DNA from: Piliocolobus tephrosceles
Taxonomy: Eukaryota > Chordata > Mammalia > Primates > Cercopithecidae
DNA length: 64,000 nt
Direction of reading: 5' to 3'
NCBI RefSeq assembly: GCF_002776525.5
Contig: NC_045434.1
Span: 197,978,390-198,042,389, forward strand
In this document: piece by piece, positions 34,731-44,800 of the stretch
How the letters are laid out: each line of letters begins with the position of its first letter
Numbering within the stretch: position 1 is the stretch's first letter
The notes under the pieces: model-generated
Databases searched by the model: none
Seen by the model: the letters and a program-made list of their open reading frames with translations, nothing else
What the model was told of the DNA's origin: nothing
Made by a program: the position numbers and the translations under genes

Positions 34731-35155
34731 CGGCCAGGCGCGGTGGCGGGCACCTGTAATCCCAGCACTTTGGGAGCCCGAGGCAGGTGGATCACCTGAG
34801 GTCAGGAGTTCAAGACCAGCCTGGCCAACATCATAAAACTCCGTCTCTACTAAAAATACAAAAATTCGCCAGGCTTGGTGGTGGGCACCTATCATCCCAG
34901 CACTCAGGAGGCTGAGGTAGGAGAATCACTTGAATCTTTACCACAGCCTGTTTATCAGCAAGGTCTTTGTGACCTGTATCTTGTGCCAACCTCCTGTCTC
35001 ATCCTATGACTAAGAATGCCTCAACCTCCCGGGAATGCAGCCCGGCAGGTCTCAGCCTTATTTTACCTGGGAGACGGAGGTTGCAGTGAGCCGAGATCAT
35101 GCCATTGCACTCCAGCCTGGGTAACAAGTGCAAAACTCCATCTCAAAAAAAAAAA
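34731..35155 (+). mobile_element. Alu carrying the 133-bp LTR insert
   Basis: Alu sequence at 34731-34934 and 35068-35155 is continuous once the insert is removed. GGTGCAG flanks the Alu. Confidence 0.87.
34935..35067 (+). repeat. 133-bp LTR fragment inserted in an Alu (copy of 35830-35962)
   Basis: This segment interrupts an Alu between CACTTGAA and CTGGGAGACGG. It is identical to LTR positions 35830-35962 except for one base (C at 35022, T at 35917). It is in direct orientation, without an A-tail or target duplication. Confidence 0.92.
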
Positions 35156-35403
35156 GGTGCAGTTCCTAAAAACATTAAACATACAGTTACATGACCCAGC
35201 AATTCCAAGAAATTCCAAATCCTAGGCACATATATCTAACAGCATCAAAGCATATGCTTACACAGAAACTTATATGCAAATGTTCATAGCAGCTTTATCC
35301 TAGTAGCCAGAAGATGGAAATAGCTCAAATATTCAACTGATGGATAACCAAAACATGGTATAATCAAACTAGGGAATACTATCCAACAGTAAAAAGAAAT
35401 GAA

Positions 35404-36275
35404 GTGGCTGGACACGGTGGCTCACGCCTATAATCCCAGTGTTACCAGAAAGGGGTCCTGATCCAGACCCCAAGAGAGAATTCAGGGTGAGTCCATAAAG
35501 TCAAAGTAAGTGTATTAGGAAAGTAAAGGATAAAAAATGTCTACTCCATAGGCAGAACAGCGGCATGAGCGCTCGACTGAGTATACTTACAGTTATTCCT
35601 TGATTATATGGTAAACAAGGGGTGGATTGTTCATGAGTTTTCCAGGAAAGGGCCATGGAGTTCTCAGGACTGAGGGCTCCTCCCCACTTTAGACCATAAA
35701 GGGTAACTTCTGGAAGTTGTAAGCTGTCACTGCGCTGGTGGAAGTGTCTTTTAGCATGCTAATACATTATAATTAGCATATAATGAGCAATGAGGATGAC
35801 CATCTTGATTTTGGTGGGTTTTGGCGGCTTCTTTACCACAGCCTGTTTATCAGCAAGGTCTTTGTGACCTGTATCTTGTGCCAACCTCCTGTCTCATCCT
35901 ATGACTAAGAATGCCTTAACCTCCCGGGAATGCAGCCCGGCAGGTCTCAGCCTTATTTTACCCAGCCCCTAGTCAAGATGGAGTTGCTCTCGTTTGAACA
36001 CCTCCGACGCCAGCACGCTGAGAAACTGAGGCAGGTGGGTCACTTGAGTCCAGGAGTTTGACACCAGTCATGGTAAAACCCCATGTGTACTGAAAAAATG
36101 CAAAAATTAGCCGGGCATGGTGGCGCATGCCTGTAATCTCAGCTACTCGGGAGGCTGTGGTGGGAGGGTTGCTTCAGACTGGGAAGTCGAGGCTGCAGTG
36201 AGCCATGACTGCCTCACTGCACTCTGACCTGGGGGACAGATAGAGACCCTGTTTCAAAAAATAAAAATAAAAATG
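35404..36275 (+). mobile_element. Alu (AluJ-like) split by a solo LTR
   Basis: Halves 35404-35439 and 36010-36275. AAGAAATGAAGTG and AAATGAAGCACTG are its flanks. Confidence 0.82.
35440..36009 (-). mobile_element. Solo LTR of a class I-like endogenous retrovirus, inserted in an Alu
   Basis: This 570-bp element runs from TGTTACCAGAAAGGGG to CTCCGACG. It is flanked by CCAG at 35436-35439 and 36010-36013, a 4-bp target duplication, and it splits an Alu. Read on the minus strand it has LTR features: a TTATCCTTTACTTTC-type 3' region and GGTCTGGATCAGGACCCC near the end. I recognise the sequence type as an ERV1-like LTR but cannot name the family with confidence. No coding remnants are seen. Confidence 0.75.
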
Positions 36276-36699
36276 AAGCACTGATGCCTGCTACAACGTG
36301 AACGAACCTGGAACACACTGTGCTAAGTGAAAGAAGCCAGACAAAAGGCCCAATATTGTATGATTTCAGTGAAATGTACAGAATAGGCAAATCTATAGAT
36401 AGCAAAGTACTTGCCGGGGGCTGGGGCTAAAAGAACTGTCAGGGTAACTGAAGTGACCGTTAATGAGCATGAAGTTTCTTTTTGGGGTGATGACAATATT
36501 TTGGAACAGATATTGGTGAAGGTTGCATAACCTCTGAATACCACTGAGATGGTGAATTTTATGGCATGTGAGTTAAATCTTAAAAAATATATAAATTGTC
36601 TTACATGGGGCTGATGTAAAATCCTTTTTAGTCATCTAAACTTTGCCATAATTACAAGAATGGCTACGTCATGTTAGAATGGGAAGCTGTCTTTTGGTA

Positions 36700-36895
36700 T
36701 CATTGCTTTATATGTATTAACTGACACATTTACATCTTCAAAAACTCTGAGGTAGATTCCATCATTTCCATTGAAGAGGAAATGGCATCCCTTCAAGGTC
36801 ACGTACTTGCCCAAGACCATACGGTAGAAGCTATGGTAGAAATCCTGGTTCACCAGACTCAGTGTGCAGTCTGCAAATTGTTTGCATGTCTGCAT
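36700..36895 (-). mobile_element. MIR
   Basis: TTGAAGAGGAAATGGCATCC, then AAGGTCACGTACTTGCCCAA. Confidence 0.68.
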
Positions 36896-36928
36896 ACCCA
36901 GTAGGTGGATGCTCCTTAAGGACAGCAA

Positions 36929-37178
36929 TCTTTTTTTTTTGCAGTGAAATGGCACAATCACTGCTTGCTCCAGCCCTGACCTCCCAGGCTCAAATGATCC
37001 TCCCTCCTCAGCCTCTGGAGTAGCGGGGACTACAGGTACATGCCACCATGACCGTCTAATTTTTAGGGGGGTCACCTATGTTGCCCAGGCTAGTCTCAAA
37101 CTCCTGGGCTCAAGCAGTACCCCCACCTCGGCCTTCCTAAAGTGCTGAGATAACAGGCGTGAGCCACTGCGTCTGGCC
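36929..37178 (-). mobile_element. Alu (AluJ-like)
   Basis: Antisense Alu, truncated at its tail side. Confidence 0.78.
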
Positions 37179-37345
37179 TCTTCGCTTTACCTCAAACCCT
37201 AGTAGTATCTGGCCAGTATGGATGCAATGACAACTGAATTTACTCATTCCTCGAATGAATACACTGGAATACAGTGTACCGTGGTACACTGGTTTGTACC
37301 ACTGGGTAAACAGCCAAGAATAAGACCAGCTTCCTAGCGAGCAAA

Positions 37346-37408
37346 AATGCATCATTTTAGGTGGCAAGTGCATTATTTTAGGTAGTAAATGCCTAATTTT
37401 AGGTAGCA
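37346..37408. repeat. Three tandem 21-bp units
   Basis: AATGCATCATTTTAGGTGGCA and two diverged copies in exact 21-bp register. Confidence 0.85.
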
Positions 37409-37915
37409 AAAGTTGACATCCATGAAAACAAAGGAGAGGGAACTGGGGAAGTGTCTGAGGCAAACCAAGTAAAGAAACAAGCAGTAAGACCAGGAGTGCC
37501 TTCCAGGAGAAAGAACCGTGGGCACGGTACAAAAATCTTTGAAAGAGAAGTCAGCTTTTTGGAAAAAATGGAAGACAGGGTGGCCAGCATGGCTTGAGTA
37601 GACTGCTGAGTGACAATAAAGTTACCAAAGCAGATTTGGCCCAATCCTATTAGCCCTTGCAGGCCATAGTAAGAAATTTTTGTTTTATTCTGAAACTGCT
37701 TTCTGAGGATTTTTAGCACACCTGTGATCTGACTTGGGCTGTAGGGAACAGCACTCAAGAGTATTGGGGAGTAGACAGCATGGCCACTGATTATAAGGAC
37801 TCTTCAATTTTGAAGAAATTACAGTGACAGGTACTGAAATGGACTGAGATCAGAGGATCGTATTAAAAATCTTATTTTGGACATGTTAATTTTGGTATGC
37901 CTTTTATGGCATTAT

Positions 37916-38515
37916 GGCCAGGTGTGGTGCCTCATGCCTATAATCCCAGCACTTTGGGAGTCTGAGGCAGGTGGATCTCCTGAGGTCAGGAGTTTGAGAC
38001 CAGCCTGGCCAATATGGTGAAAACCCATCTCTACTAAAAATAAAAAATTAGCAGCCAGGCACAGTCGCTCACGCCTGTAATCCCAGCACTTTGGAAGGCC
38101 GAGGCAGGTGGATCACCTGAGGTCAGGAGTTGAAGAGCAGCCTGGCCAACTTGGTGAAACCTTGTCTCTTCTAAAAATATTTTAAAAATTAGCCGGGCAC
38201 GGTGGCATGCGCCTGTAATCCCAGCTACTCAGGAGGCTGAGGTGGGAGAATTGCTTGAACCTGGGAGGCAGAGCTTGCAGTGAGCTGAGATTGCGCCACC
38301 TGAACTCCAGGCTGGGAGACAGAGCGAGACTCTGTCTCAAAAAGAAAAAAAATTCAGCTGGGCATGGTGGCAGGCACTTGTAGTTCCAGTTACTCGGGAG
38401 GTTGAGGCGGGAGAATTGCTTGAACCTGGGAGGCAGAAGTAACAGTGAGCTGAGATCACGCTACTGCACTCCAGCCTGGGTGACAGAGAGGCTCGGTCTC
38501 ATATAAGTAATAAAA
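37916..38515 (+). mobile_element. Alu with nested Alu (38053-38350)
   Basis: The outer Alu halves are 37916-38052 and 38351-38515. ATGGCATTAT flanks the whole cluster. Confidence 0.85.
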
Positions 38516-38937
38516 TAAATGGCATTATCAAGTAGGTAACTCAATAGGAGTCTAGCTCAGGGAGAAGTTTGAACTGAAGATTAAACACCTCAAACATAAA
38601 GATGACACTGAAAATCAAGAGACTAGGGATTAAGTGTACGGAAGGCCACCAAGGACAAAAAAAGACAAACTAAATCACTGCATGTTTGAAAGGATCCACT
38701 AGAGACAAGTTAGTGAGGTAGGAGGAAGACTAGTGTTGCTTGAAAGAACACAAGAGTGTGAGTCAACAAAGCAGTGAATGAGCCCAATTCTGCAGAGGTC
38801 TAATAAAATAATTCAGAACTGACTGTTCAATTTGGCAAAAGGAAGGCTACAGCTAATCTTAAGAGTAGTCAAGTGGAGGAATAAAAGCCTACGGAAAAAG
38901 TAAACATATGGACTGAATGATTGGCTAGATACAAGCA

Positions 38938-39408
38938 CAGCTGACCCTTGAACACAGGTTTACACTGTATGGATCCACTTATAGGCAGATTTTTCCACCT
39001 CTCCCACTGCTGGGACAGCAAGACCAACCCCTCCCTCTTTTTCAGCCTCAAAGATGCCCTGGCTGGAGTGCAGTGGTGTGATCATGGTTCATTGCAACCT
39101 CAATTTCCAAGGTGATCCTCCCATCTCAGCCTCATGGGTAGCTGAGGCTATAAGCACACGCCACCATGCCTAGGGCTTTTTCAAAAAAAAGTTTTTAAGA
39201 GATGAGGTCTCCCTATTGTTGTCCAGGCTGGTCTCAAATTCCTGGGCTCAAGTAATCCCCCTGCCTCAGCCTCCCAAAGTGTTGGAATTACAGGCATGAT
39301 CCACCATGCCTGGCAGATAAATTTTTAGGAAGTAAAAAAATTATACTTAAATTTTTGCCTGTGCAAGGGGTCAGTGCCCCAACCCTCTCATTGTTCAGGG
39401 GTCAACTG
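38938..39408. mobile_element. MER2-type Tigger (mariner-like) element with nested Alu
   Basis: The terminal sequences CAGCTGACCCTTGAACAC and TTCAGGGGTCAACTG are inverted repeats characteristic of MER2-like Tigger DNA transposons. TA follows the right end. An antisense Alu occupies 39055-39316. No transposase is present. Confidence 0.75.
39055..39316 (-). mobile_element. Alu (AluJ-like) in a MER2-type element
   Basis: Diverged antisense Alu without a clear tail. Confidence 0.75.
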
Positions 39409-39751
39409 TACTCCAATGATGTTCACTGGTTTGTTCATACTGGAATGTCAGCAACAATCGCCTTAGAAAATAAGTATTATGTGCTTTTCCTTTATCACAG
39501 AATTGTAAAATCAAAAAGAGCCATGTGGAAGGCCCTTAAAAATTCTTAAGTTGCTGCACACACATGTAAAATTCTATTATCAACCATGGATAGAACGTAG
39601 TCACTCACTCTACACTACCTTAGTGCAGTCCCTACAGAAGTTTCATCAAGCTTTTTTTGCTTGTTACAAATCACTTTAAACCTGTAAAACACCTGTAAAA
39701 ACAGCTCCTCATTGTTGAAGGTATGTTTACTGTCCATGTCCTTTCAAAGAT

Positions 39752-39912
39752 GGTTTTACCATCTTTATTTCAGTAATTACTGTGGTGAGTGCTGTAAAGG
39801 GAAAGTTTCAGCGTGTGATTGGAACATTTAGGATACGGGTGGGAGAAGTCCACCAGGCAAAGGGAAGAGCATTGCAGTTAGACAACCAGTGTCTGTGTAT
39901 TCCCTGAGGCAG
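39752..39912. repeat. Inverted repeat, left arm (partner 40546-40698)
   Basis: This 161-bp arm starts GGTTTTACCATCTTTATTTC and ends CCCTGAGGCAG, directly abutting the 5' end of a + strand Alu. The gap to the partner arm is 633 bp. See the partner for the mismatch count. Confidence 0.9.
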
Positions 39913-40205
39913 GAGCGGAGCGGTGGCTCACGCCTGTAATTCCAGCACTTTGGTAGGGCGAGGCGGGCAAATCACGAGGTCAGGAGTTTGAGACTATCCT
40001 GGCCAAGATGGTGAAACCCTGTTGCTACTAAAAATATGCAAAATTAGCTTGGCGTAGTGGTAGGCGCCTGTAATCCCAGCTACCCGGGAGGCTGGGGCAG
40101 GAGAATCGCTTGAACCCAGGAGGTGGAGGTTGCAGTGAGCTGAGATCGCACCATTGCACTCCAGCCTGGGCGACACAGCGAGATCTCAAGAAAAAAAAAA
40201 GAAAA
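39913..40205 (+). mobile_element. Alu between the arms of the inverted repeat
   Basis: Sense Alu whose 5' end coincides with the end of the left arm. I see no target duplication. Confidence 0.85.
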
Positions 40206-40545
40206 GAAACAAAGAAATTAAGATTGTAGGCATTTTCTTCCTTGTTTTGCTTCAACTGCCAGAACTCATAATCAAACCATACATGTGTTGACCTGCTCAG
40301 TTCTGGTGAACTTCCTTTATACGGATGTTGCTGTTTTACCTCATACTATGTTAACAACTCCATGTTTCCCCAAATTTTCGTTCCACTCAGTTTTAAATGC
40401 AAAACAGACTTGGTTGTACATAGCCAAGTATTAAGCACGAGCGTGCACATGCCCACGCGCACACACACACACTCACACAACTCCGACAGAGGGTGTTCCA
40501 GTCATTCCTTAGCCTTTGTTCACTTGCTAACATGCCAGGCTCCTT

Positions 40546-40698
40546 CTGCCTCAGGGAATACACAGACACTGACTGCAATGCTCTTCCCTTTGCCTGGTGG
40601 ACTTCTGCCACCCGTATTCTAAATGTTCCAATCACACGCTGAGACTTTCCCTTTACAGCACCCACCACAGTAATTACTGAAATAAAGATGGTAAAACC
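40546..40698. repeat. Inverted repeat, right arm (partner 39752-39912)
   Basis: The reverse complement of this 153-bp segment matches 39752-39912 with four substitutions and one 8-bp indel (TAGACAAC, only in the left arm). It lies about 90 bp beyond the inferred SRRM1 cleavage site. It is not an Alu, MIR or other family I recognise. Confidence 0.9.
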
Positions 40699-40784
40699 TT
40701 AATCTCATCACCTTTTCTTTCCCTTACCCAACTTCCAACACACCAAAGGGTTTACACAGGCACTACTAAGTAAGTAAAAGTGAG

Positions 40785-41779
40785 TGGCAAAATTTTTAAA
40801 TTTAGAAATTTATTCTGTTTAATCCACAAGCTTTATATAGCTTTAGTTTTAAAAAAAAATCAAAAAAAAAAAAAAATCAAAACAAAAACAGTGAAACCAA
40901 GACACTATTCCAAAGTCTGGGCCCTTCCAGCCTTCCAAATACAAGAGCTCTGAAACTTGTATATACCAATCGGAAGAACAAGACAAAGATATGAACAGAG
41001 CCATGACATTTCATTAAACAAATTGTATGTAACTGAAGGATCCTTTCTGGGACTAGCTCATTGCCTTTAAAAAAGAAAAAAACAAAACAAAAAAACAAAA
41101 CCAGAAGAACAGAATGAGAGTCCAGTGTTCCAAATCAATTTGTTACACATCCATATAAACCCACAGTGTCCTGGCAAACAACATGCTTTCATTTTCTGTC
41201 TCATCCTAGAGCTCGAATCTTGATTCATTTCAGCAGAGACTCCACAGGCAACAGGAAAGATGGTGGCATTAAAATATTCATTTATACTTTTGTGGTAGTT
41301 CAAAACAGTGGTCTTATTTCTGGGCAAGCTTACAGACCATACAAGGTCAGTAGCATAACTTAAATGGGAGCTAAGACTCAAATGAAAAAAATGTAAGAAG
41401 AAGAAAGAAAAACAAAAAGAAGATCAAAACCAAAAAAAAAAAACAAACCAAAAAAACCCTCTAGGAATAGCCAGGGCATTTAAAGGAACCATAAAAATGC
41501 CAACAGTATTTAAACCCCCTTTTTTAAAAAGGGAATTTTTTTTTGGCTTGAAATATTTCACTCAATGAATTATGTCAGCTGTCAATGAAAGAATGTCACT
41601 AATACACTGTGGACACCTTTTGCAATGTAAATCCATGCCCCCTTTTTTTACATGGTGAACTTCAACCTAGCAATTATTACAACAAATGTTATAGTCTAAA
41701 GCTCAAACACATTTTAGCAATTTTGAAATTGAACTGCGTACAAACCAAATAAAATTTACATCATAACAAACATTTCCCC
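40785..41779 (-). other. SRRM1: SRRM1 3' UTR
   Basis: About 1 kb of AT-rich, repeat-free sequence follows the stop codon on the minus strand and runs to an AATAAA hexamer at 40809-40814. The end near 40785-40795 is inferred from the usual 10-30 nt spacing after the signal. It contains long T-runs on the gene strand (from the A-rich + strand at 41400-41455). No Alu interrupts it. Open frames in it are not genes. Confidence 0.75.
40809..40814 (-). terminator. SRRM1: SRRM1 poly(A) signal AATAAA
   Basis: TTTATT on the + strand reads AATAAA on the gene strand. It is the only canonical hexamer I see between the stop codon and the inverted repeat. GT-rich sequence follows downstream on the gene strand (GTGCCTGTGT around 40752-40762, then GGTGTGTTGG), fitting a downstream element. 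Confidence 0.7.
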
Positions 41780-41884
41780 CTAAGACTGTGGGGACACTTG
41801 GGCCTTCCTCATTGATCTCAGGGCCTTTTCACGCAGGTGCTTTTCTAAATCATCAAGGTTATCTTCAGCTTCACTTTCAGTCTC
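41780..41884 (-). CDS. SRRM1: SRRM1 terminal coding exon portion and stop
   Basis: The last coding block is 105 nt including TAG (41780-41782). It encodes ETESEAEDNLDDLEKHLREK, then ALRSMRKAQVSPQS. The acidic segment is followed by a short amphipathic helix-like stretch. The acceptor is preceded by a T-run and reads TTTTTTTAG-GAG, so TAGGAG is a possible tandem acceptor that would drop one Glu. The exon continues into the 3' UTR. Confidence 0.95.
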   Translation of the reverse strand, partial: ETESEAEDNLDDLEKHLREKALRSMRKAQVSPQS

Positions 41885-44800
41885 CTAAAAAAAAAACAAC
41901 AACAGAATTTACATGGTTAAGTCTTGAGACGCTGGAGGGAAATGCTGAGTAAAGAGCAAAATCAAAGTATAGGGATGGCCGACGACTGAATATACTAAAC
42001 CCCAGGGAACCACAAACTGTAAATGGCTGAACTGTTCGGTGTGTGAATTTTATCTCAGAGTAGTCAATTAGTAGAAAAAACAATTTTGCTACTTCTCAAA
42101 ATAAAGTGACTTTGCTATCTGTACATATACTGCAAGGGAGCCATACACAGAGTTCATAAATACCTTCTTCGGCTCTGGCGCTGCCACTGGCTCTTCCTGT
42201 GCTAATGTGGTTGTGGCAGCTGCAATGGCTGCAGGGGTCATAGCAGCTGCAGCAGCTGCAGCCACAGCCTTTTCCTTCTTGTGTTTTTTGTGCTTCTTGT
42301 GCTTCTTATCCTTTTTGTGTTTCTTGTCCTTCTTTTTCTTCTTTTTCTTTCCACCTCCTTCTTGATCTGAATTCTAGGAAGGGGGAAAAAAACACCCAGC
42401 ATTTATAATCAATCTGATTAATATTCTGTCCAACTGAACATTTTATTTCCTCAAATCCCCAATGGACAAATCTCAAGATTTCCAAAAGGCTTTTGGAGGG
42501 TGTGAGCAGGGAAGACCCAAGGCCAATTATCACCAAGAAAGGTATTCAAAGTCAGGGGCTATCTCCAGGATGAGCTGAATTCCAGCTCCTGAACTATTTG
42601 ACCTTAGACAAATTGTTGAACTTTTTCTGAGACCTTTTCACCTAAAATAAGTGTAATAATCCCTACCTGATAAAGCTCTTGTGAAAATTAAATGGGAATA
42701 TCTGTAAATCACCCATAATACTTGCCTAACGTGTAGCAGACTTTTAATAAATGGTACCCGCCATGAGTCTAAACACATGCCGGTATGAATGCCATGTCTC
42801 TAGCTACCATCTGAGCTCTCCTATCTTTAGAGTGGGGACGACTGGTTCTTCCTCATGACACATATACCAAATTTATGTAAAAAGCAGGCTCCTATAATTT
42901 AAACCATAATATTTCAATTTCACACTTCTAAGCAATTACTTAAAACTCCTCACAAGTTAGGTTGCACAACTATTCAGTCAACCCAATTAAATATGGACAT
43001 CTGAGGCCACAGCAGGAGGATCACTAGAGTCCAGGAGTTCAAGATCAGCCTAGTCAACACAGCAAGACCCTGTCTCTACAAAAAGTTAAAAACAAAAAAT
43101 CAGCCAGGTGTAGCAGCATGTGCCTGTAATCCCAGCTACTTGGGAGGCTGAGGTGAAGGGATCACCTGAGTCCAGGAAGGCTGCGGTGAGCTATGATCAT
43201 TCCACTGTACTCAGCCTGGGTGATAGCCTGAGACCCTGTCTCGAAAAACAAACAAAAAACAGATGGACATCTAACCACTGATTTTATGCAATATAGAAAC
43301 CTGCCTGAGATCAGATATATAACTCACAAATGGGAAAAAAAGTTTGAACACTAATATTTTAATGCCCCAATGACATTTTCTCTGCTTCAAAGTGACCACA
43401 TACATATCTATAAAAGGGTGTCCAAAATAAGGCAGACACATACTCTTGGCGGCGATGGGCTCGGTGTTGGGCTTTTGGCCTTTTTGACCGGTACAGCTGG
43501 TGACCAGTTTGTAGATGGTGACTGAGACTGGACAGGGGATGGAGGTGCTGGGGGCTTTTTAGCTGCTGGCTCAGGAGACCCAGAGACAGATCGGGAGGAT
43601 GAGACCCTCCTTACAGACTGTGGGCTTGGGGAAGCAACCCTAGACAAAAAGGAAAAAACATTCAGCATTGAGAATAGACACCTCTTCACATGAGAAAACC
43701 ACCAACTACACTGTACAACCAGGTTATGAATTTCAAATATACCACTTAGGTTGCTGGTTGATTCTACTAACATATATCCAATTTACATCCCTATGTTTCC
43801 TAGAGGGTGGCTAAAGCCTCATAATCCTCTATCCATTTTGTTAATGATGCTTCTTATGTAAGATTAGTAATGTCAGTTCCTTACATCACACACAAGAAAT
43901 GTTCTATGTCTTACTTAAGTTTAGTTTTGGAAGCATACCCTTAAAAACAAATTGATAACTGCTAAGAACCAAGTAAAAGCCTGTGGCATTTAACTTATGC
44001 CACAGAAACTATCTCAAAAATGGAACAGGATCTGTAAATAGTACCTGAAGTTTGACTTAAAAGCTCATATTCATAACTTATTCCTTTTATATGGGGGGGA
44101 GCGGGAAGCTTCCAAATATAAAGAGCTATGTAAGTATTCCTAAAGAAAAAGCATAAAATGTTTTTACTTTTTTATCTTTTTAGGTTCCGGAGTCCTGGAG
44201 ACTCTCCTAATGGGCCTAGTACTTGGAGATGGGGACTGCCTTCTTTGGGGTGATGATGACGCTCCTCTTCGAACGGGTGGAGGACTTGAGGAGGTCTGAG
44301 GAGCTCGAGGCCGTGGTGAGGGCGAATGCCGTTTGTTTGGTTGTGGTGATCGGGCCTCCCGGGTAGATCGGCTTGGGGAAGACCCTTTCCTATGCTTGGA
44401 TGATAATGAAGGTGAACGTCTCTTGGTGACTGGGGAGCTTCTTTGTTTGGGAGGTGGAGAATGGGAGACCCTCCGCTTTGGTGGTGGAGATGGTGATGCT
44501 CTTCGTTTAGGAGGGGGAGGAGGTGAAGCCGTTCTTCTCTTTGGAGGTGGAGAAGGAGAGTATCTCCTCTGTATTGGAGGAGAGTATCTTCTAGGAGAAG
44601 GTGAGCGCCGGCGTGGGGGAGGAGAAGGAGTCCTAGGAAAAAGATACATAATTAAGCTGAAAGGCTTAACAAAATACAGAAACAAGATGAAGAGAAAAGT
44701 AATCAGCAGGTTTGACTATACTGTAGTTAGCACTAGGCAAAGGGAATATATTTATAAGCGAACATGCCATCTTTATATTCTCACTTAAATATCAATAAAA

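Larger units (their letters stand above)
34535..36600 (+). mobile_element. Old L1M 3' end, interrupted by two Alus and an LTR
   Basis: The fragments 34535-34730, 35156-35403 and 36276-36600 together match the L1M 3' region: ATAGCACTTCACACCCACTA, CATGACCCAGCAATTCC, AGTGAAAGAAGCCAGAC, GGTGAATTTTATGGCATGTG. No intact reading frame is present. Confidence 0.8.
37200..38930. mobile_element. Degenerate L2-like LINE with nested Alus
   Basis: The segments 37540-37915 and 38516-38930 resemble the L2 3' region (CCTTGCAGGCCATAGTAAG, TTTTATTCTGAAACTG, GGACATGTTAATTTTGGTAT). A nested Alu cluster sits at 37916-38515 and is flanked by ATGGCATTAT on both sides. A triple 21-bp tandem lies at 37346-37408. Confidence 0.55.

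Noticed and set aside
40393..40668. 91-codon minus-strand open frame over the right inverted-repeat arm
   Set aside because: The left arm does not preserve the frame (8-bp indel), there is no gene signature, and it lies beyond the SRRM1 poly(A) site.
44333..44788. 151-codon + strand open frame rich in Gly/Asp/Glu
   Set aside because: It is the reverse-strand shadow of the SRRM1 RS/RP repeat exon (44168-44632), running on into its intron.
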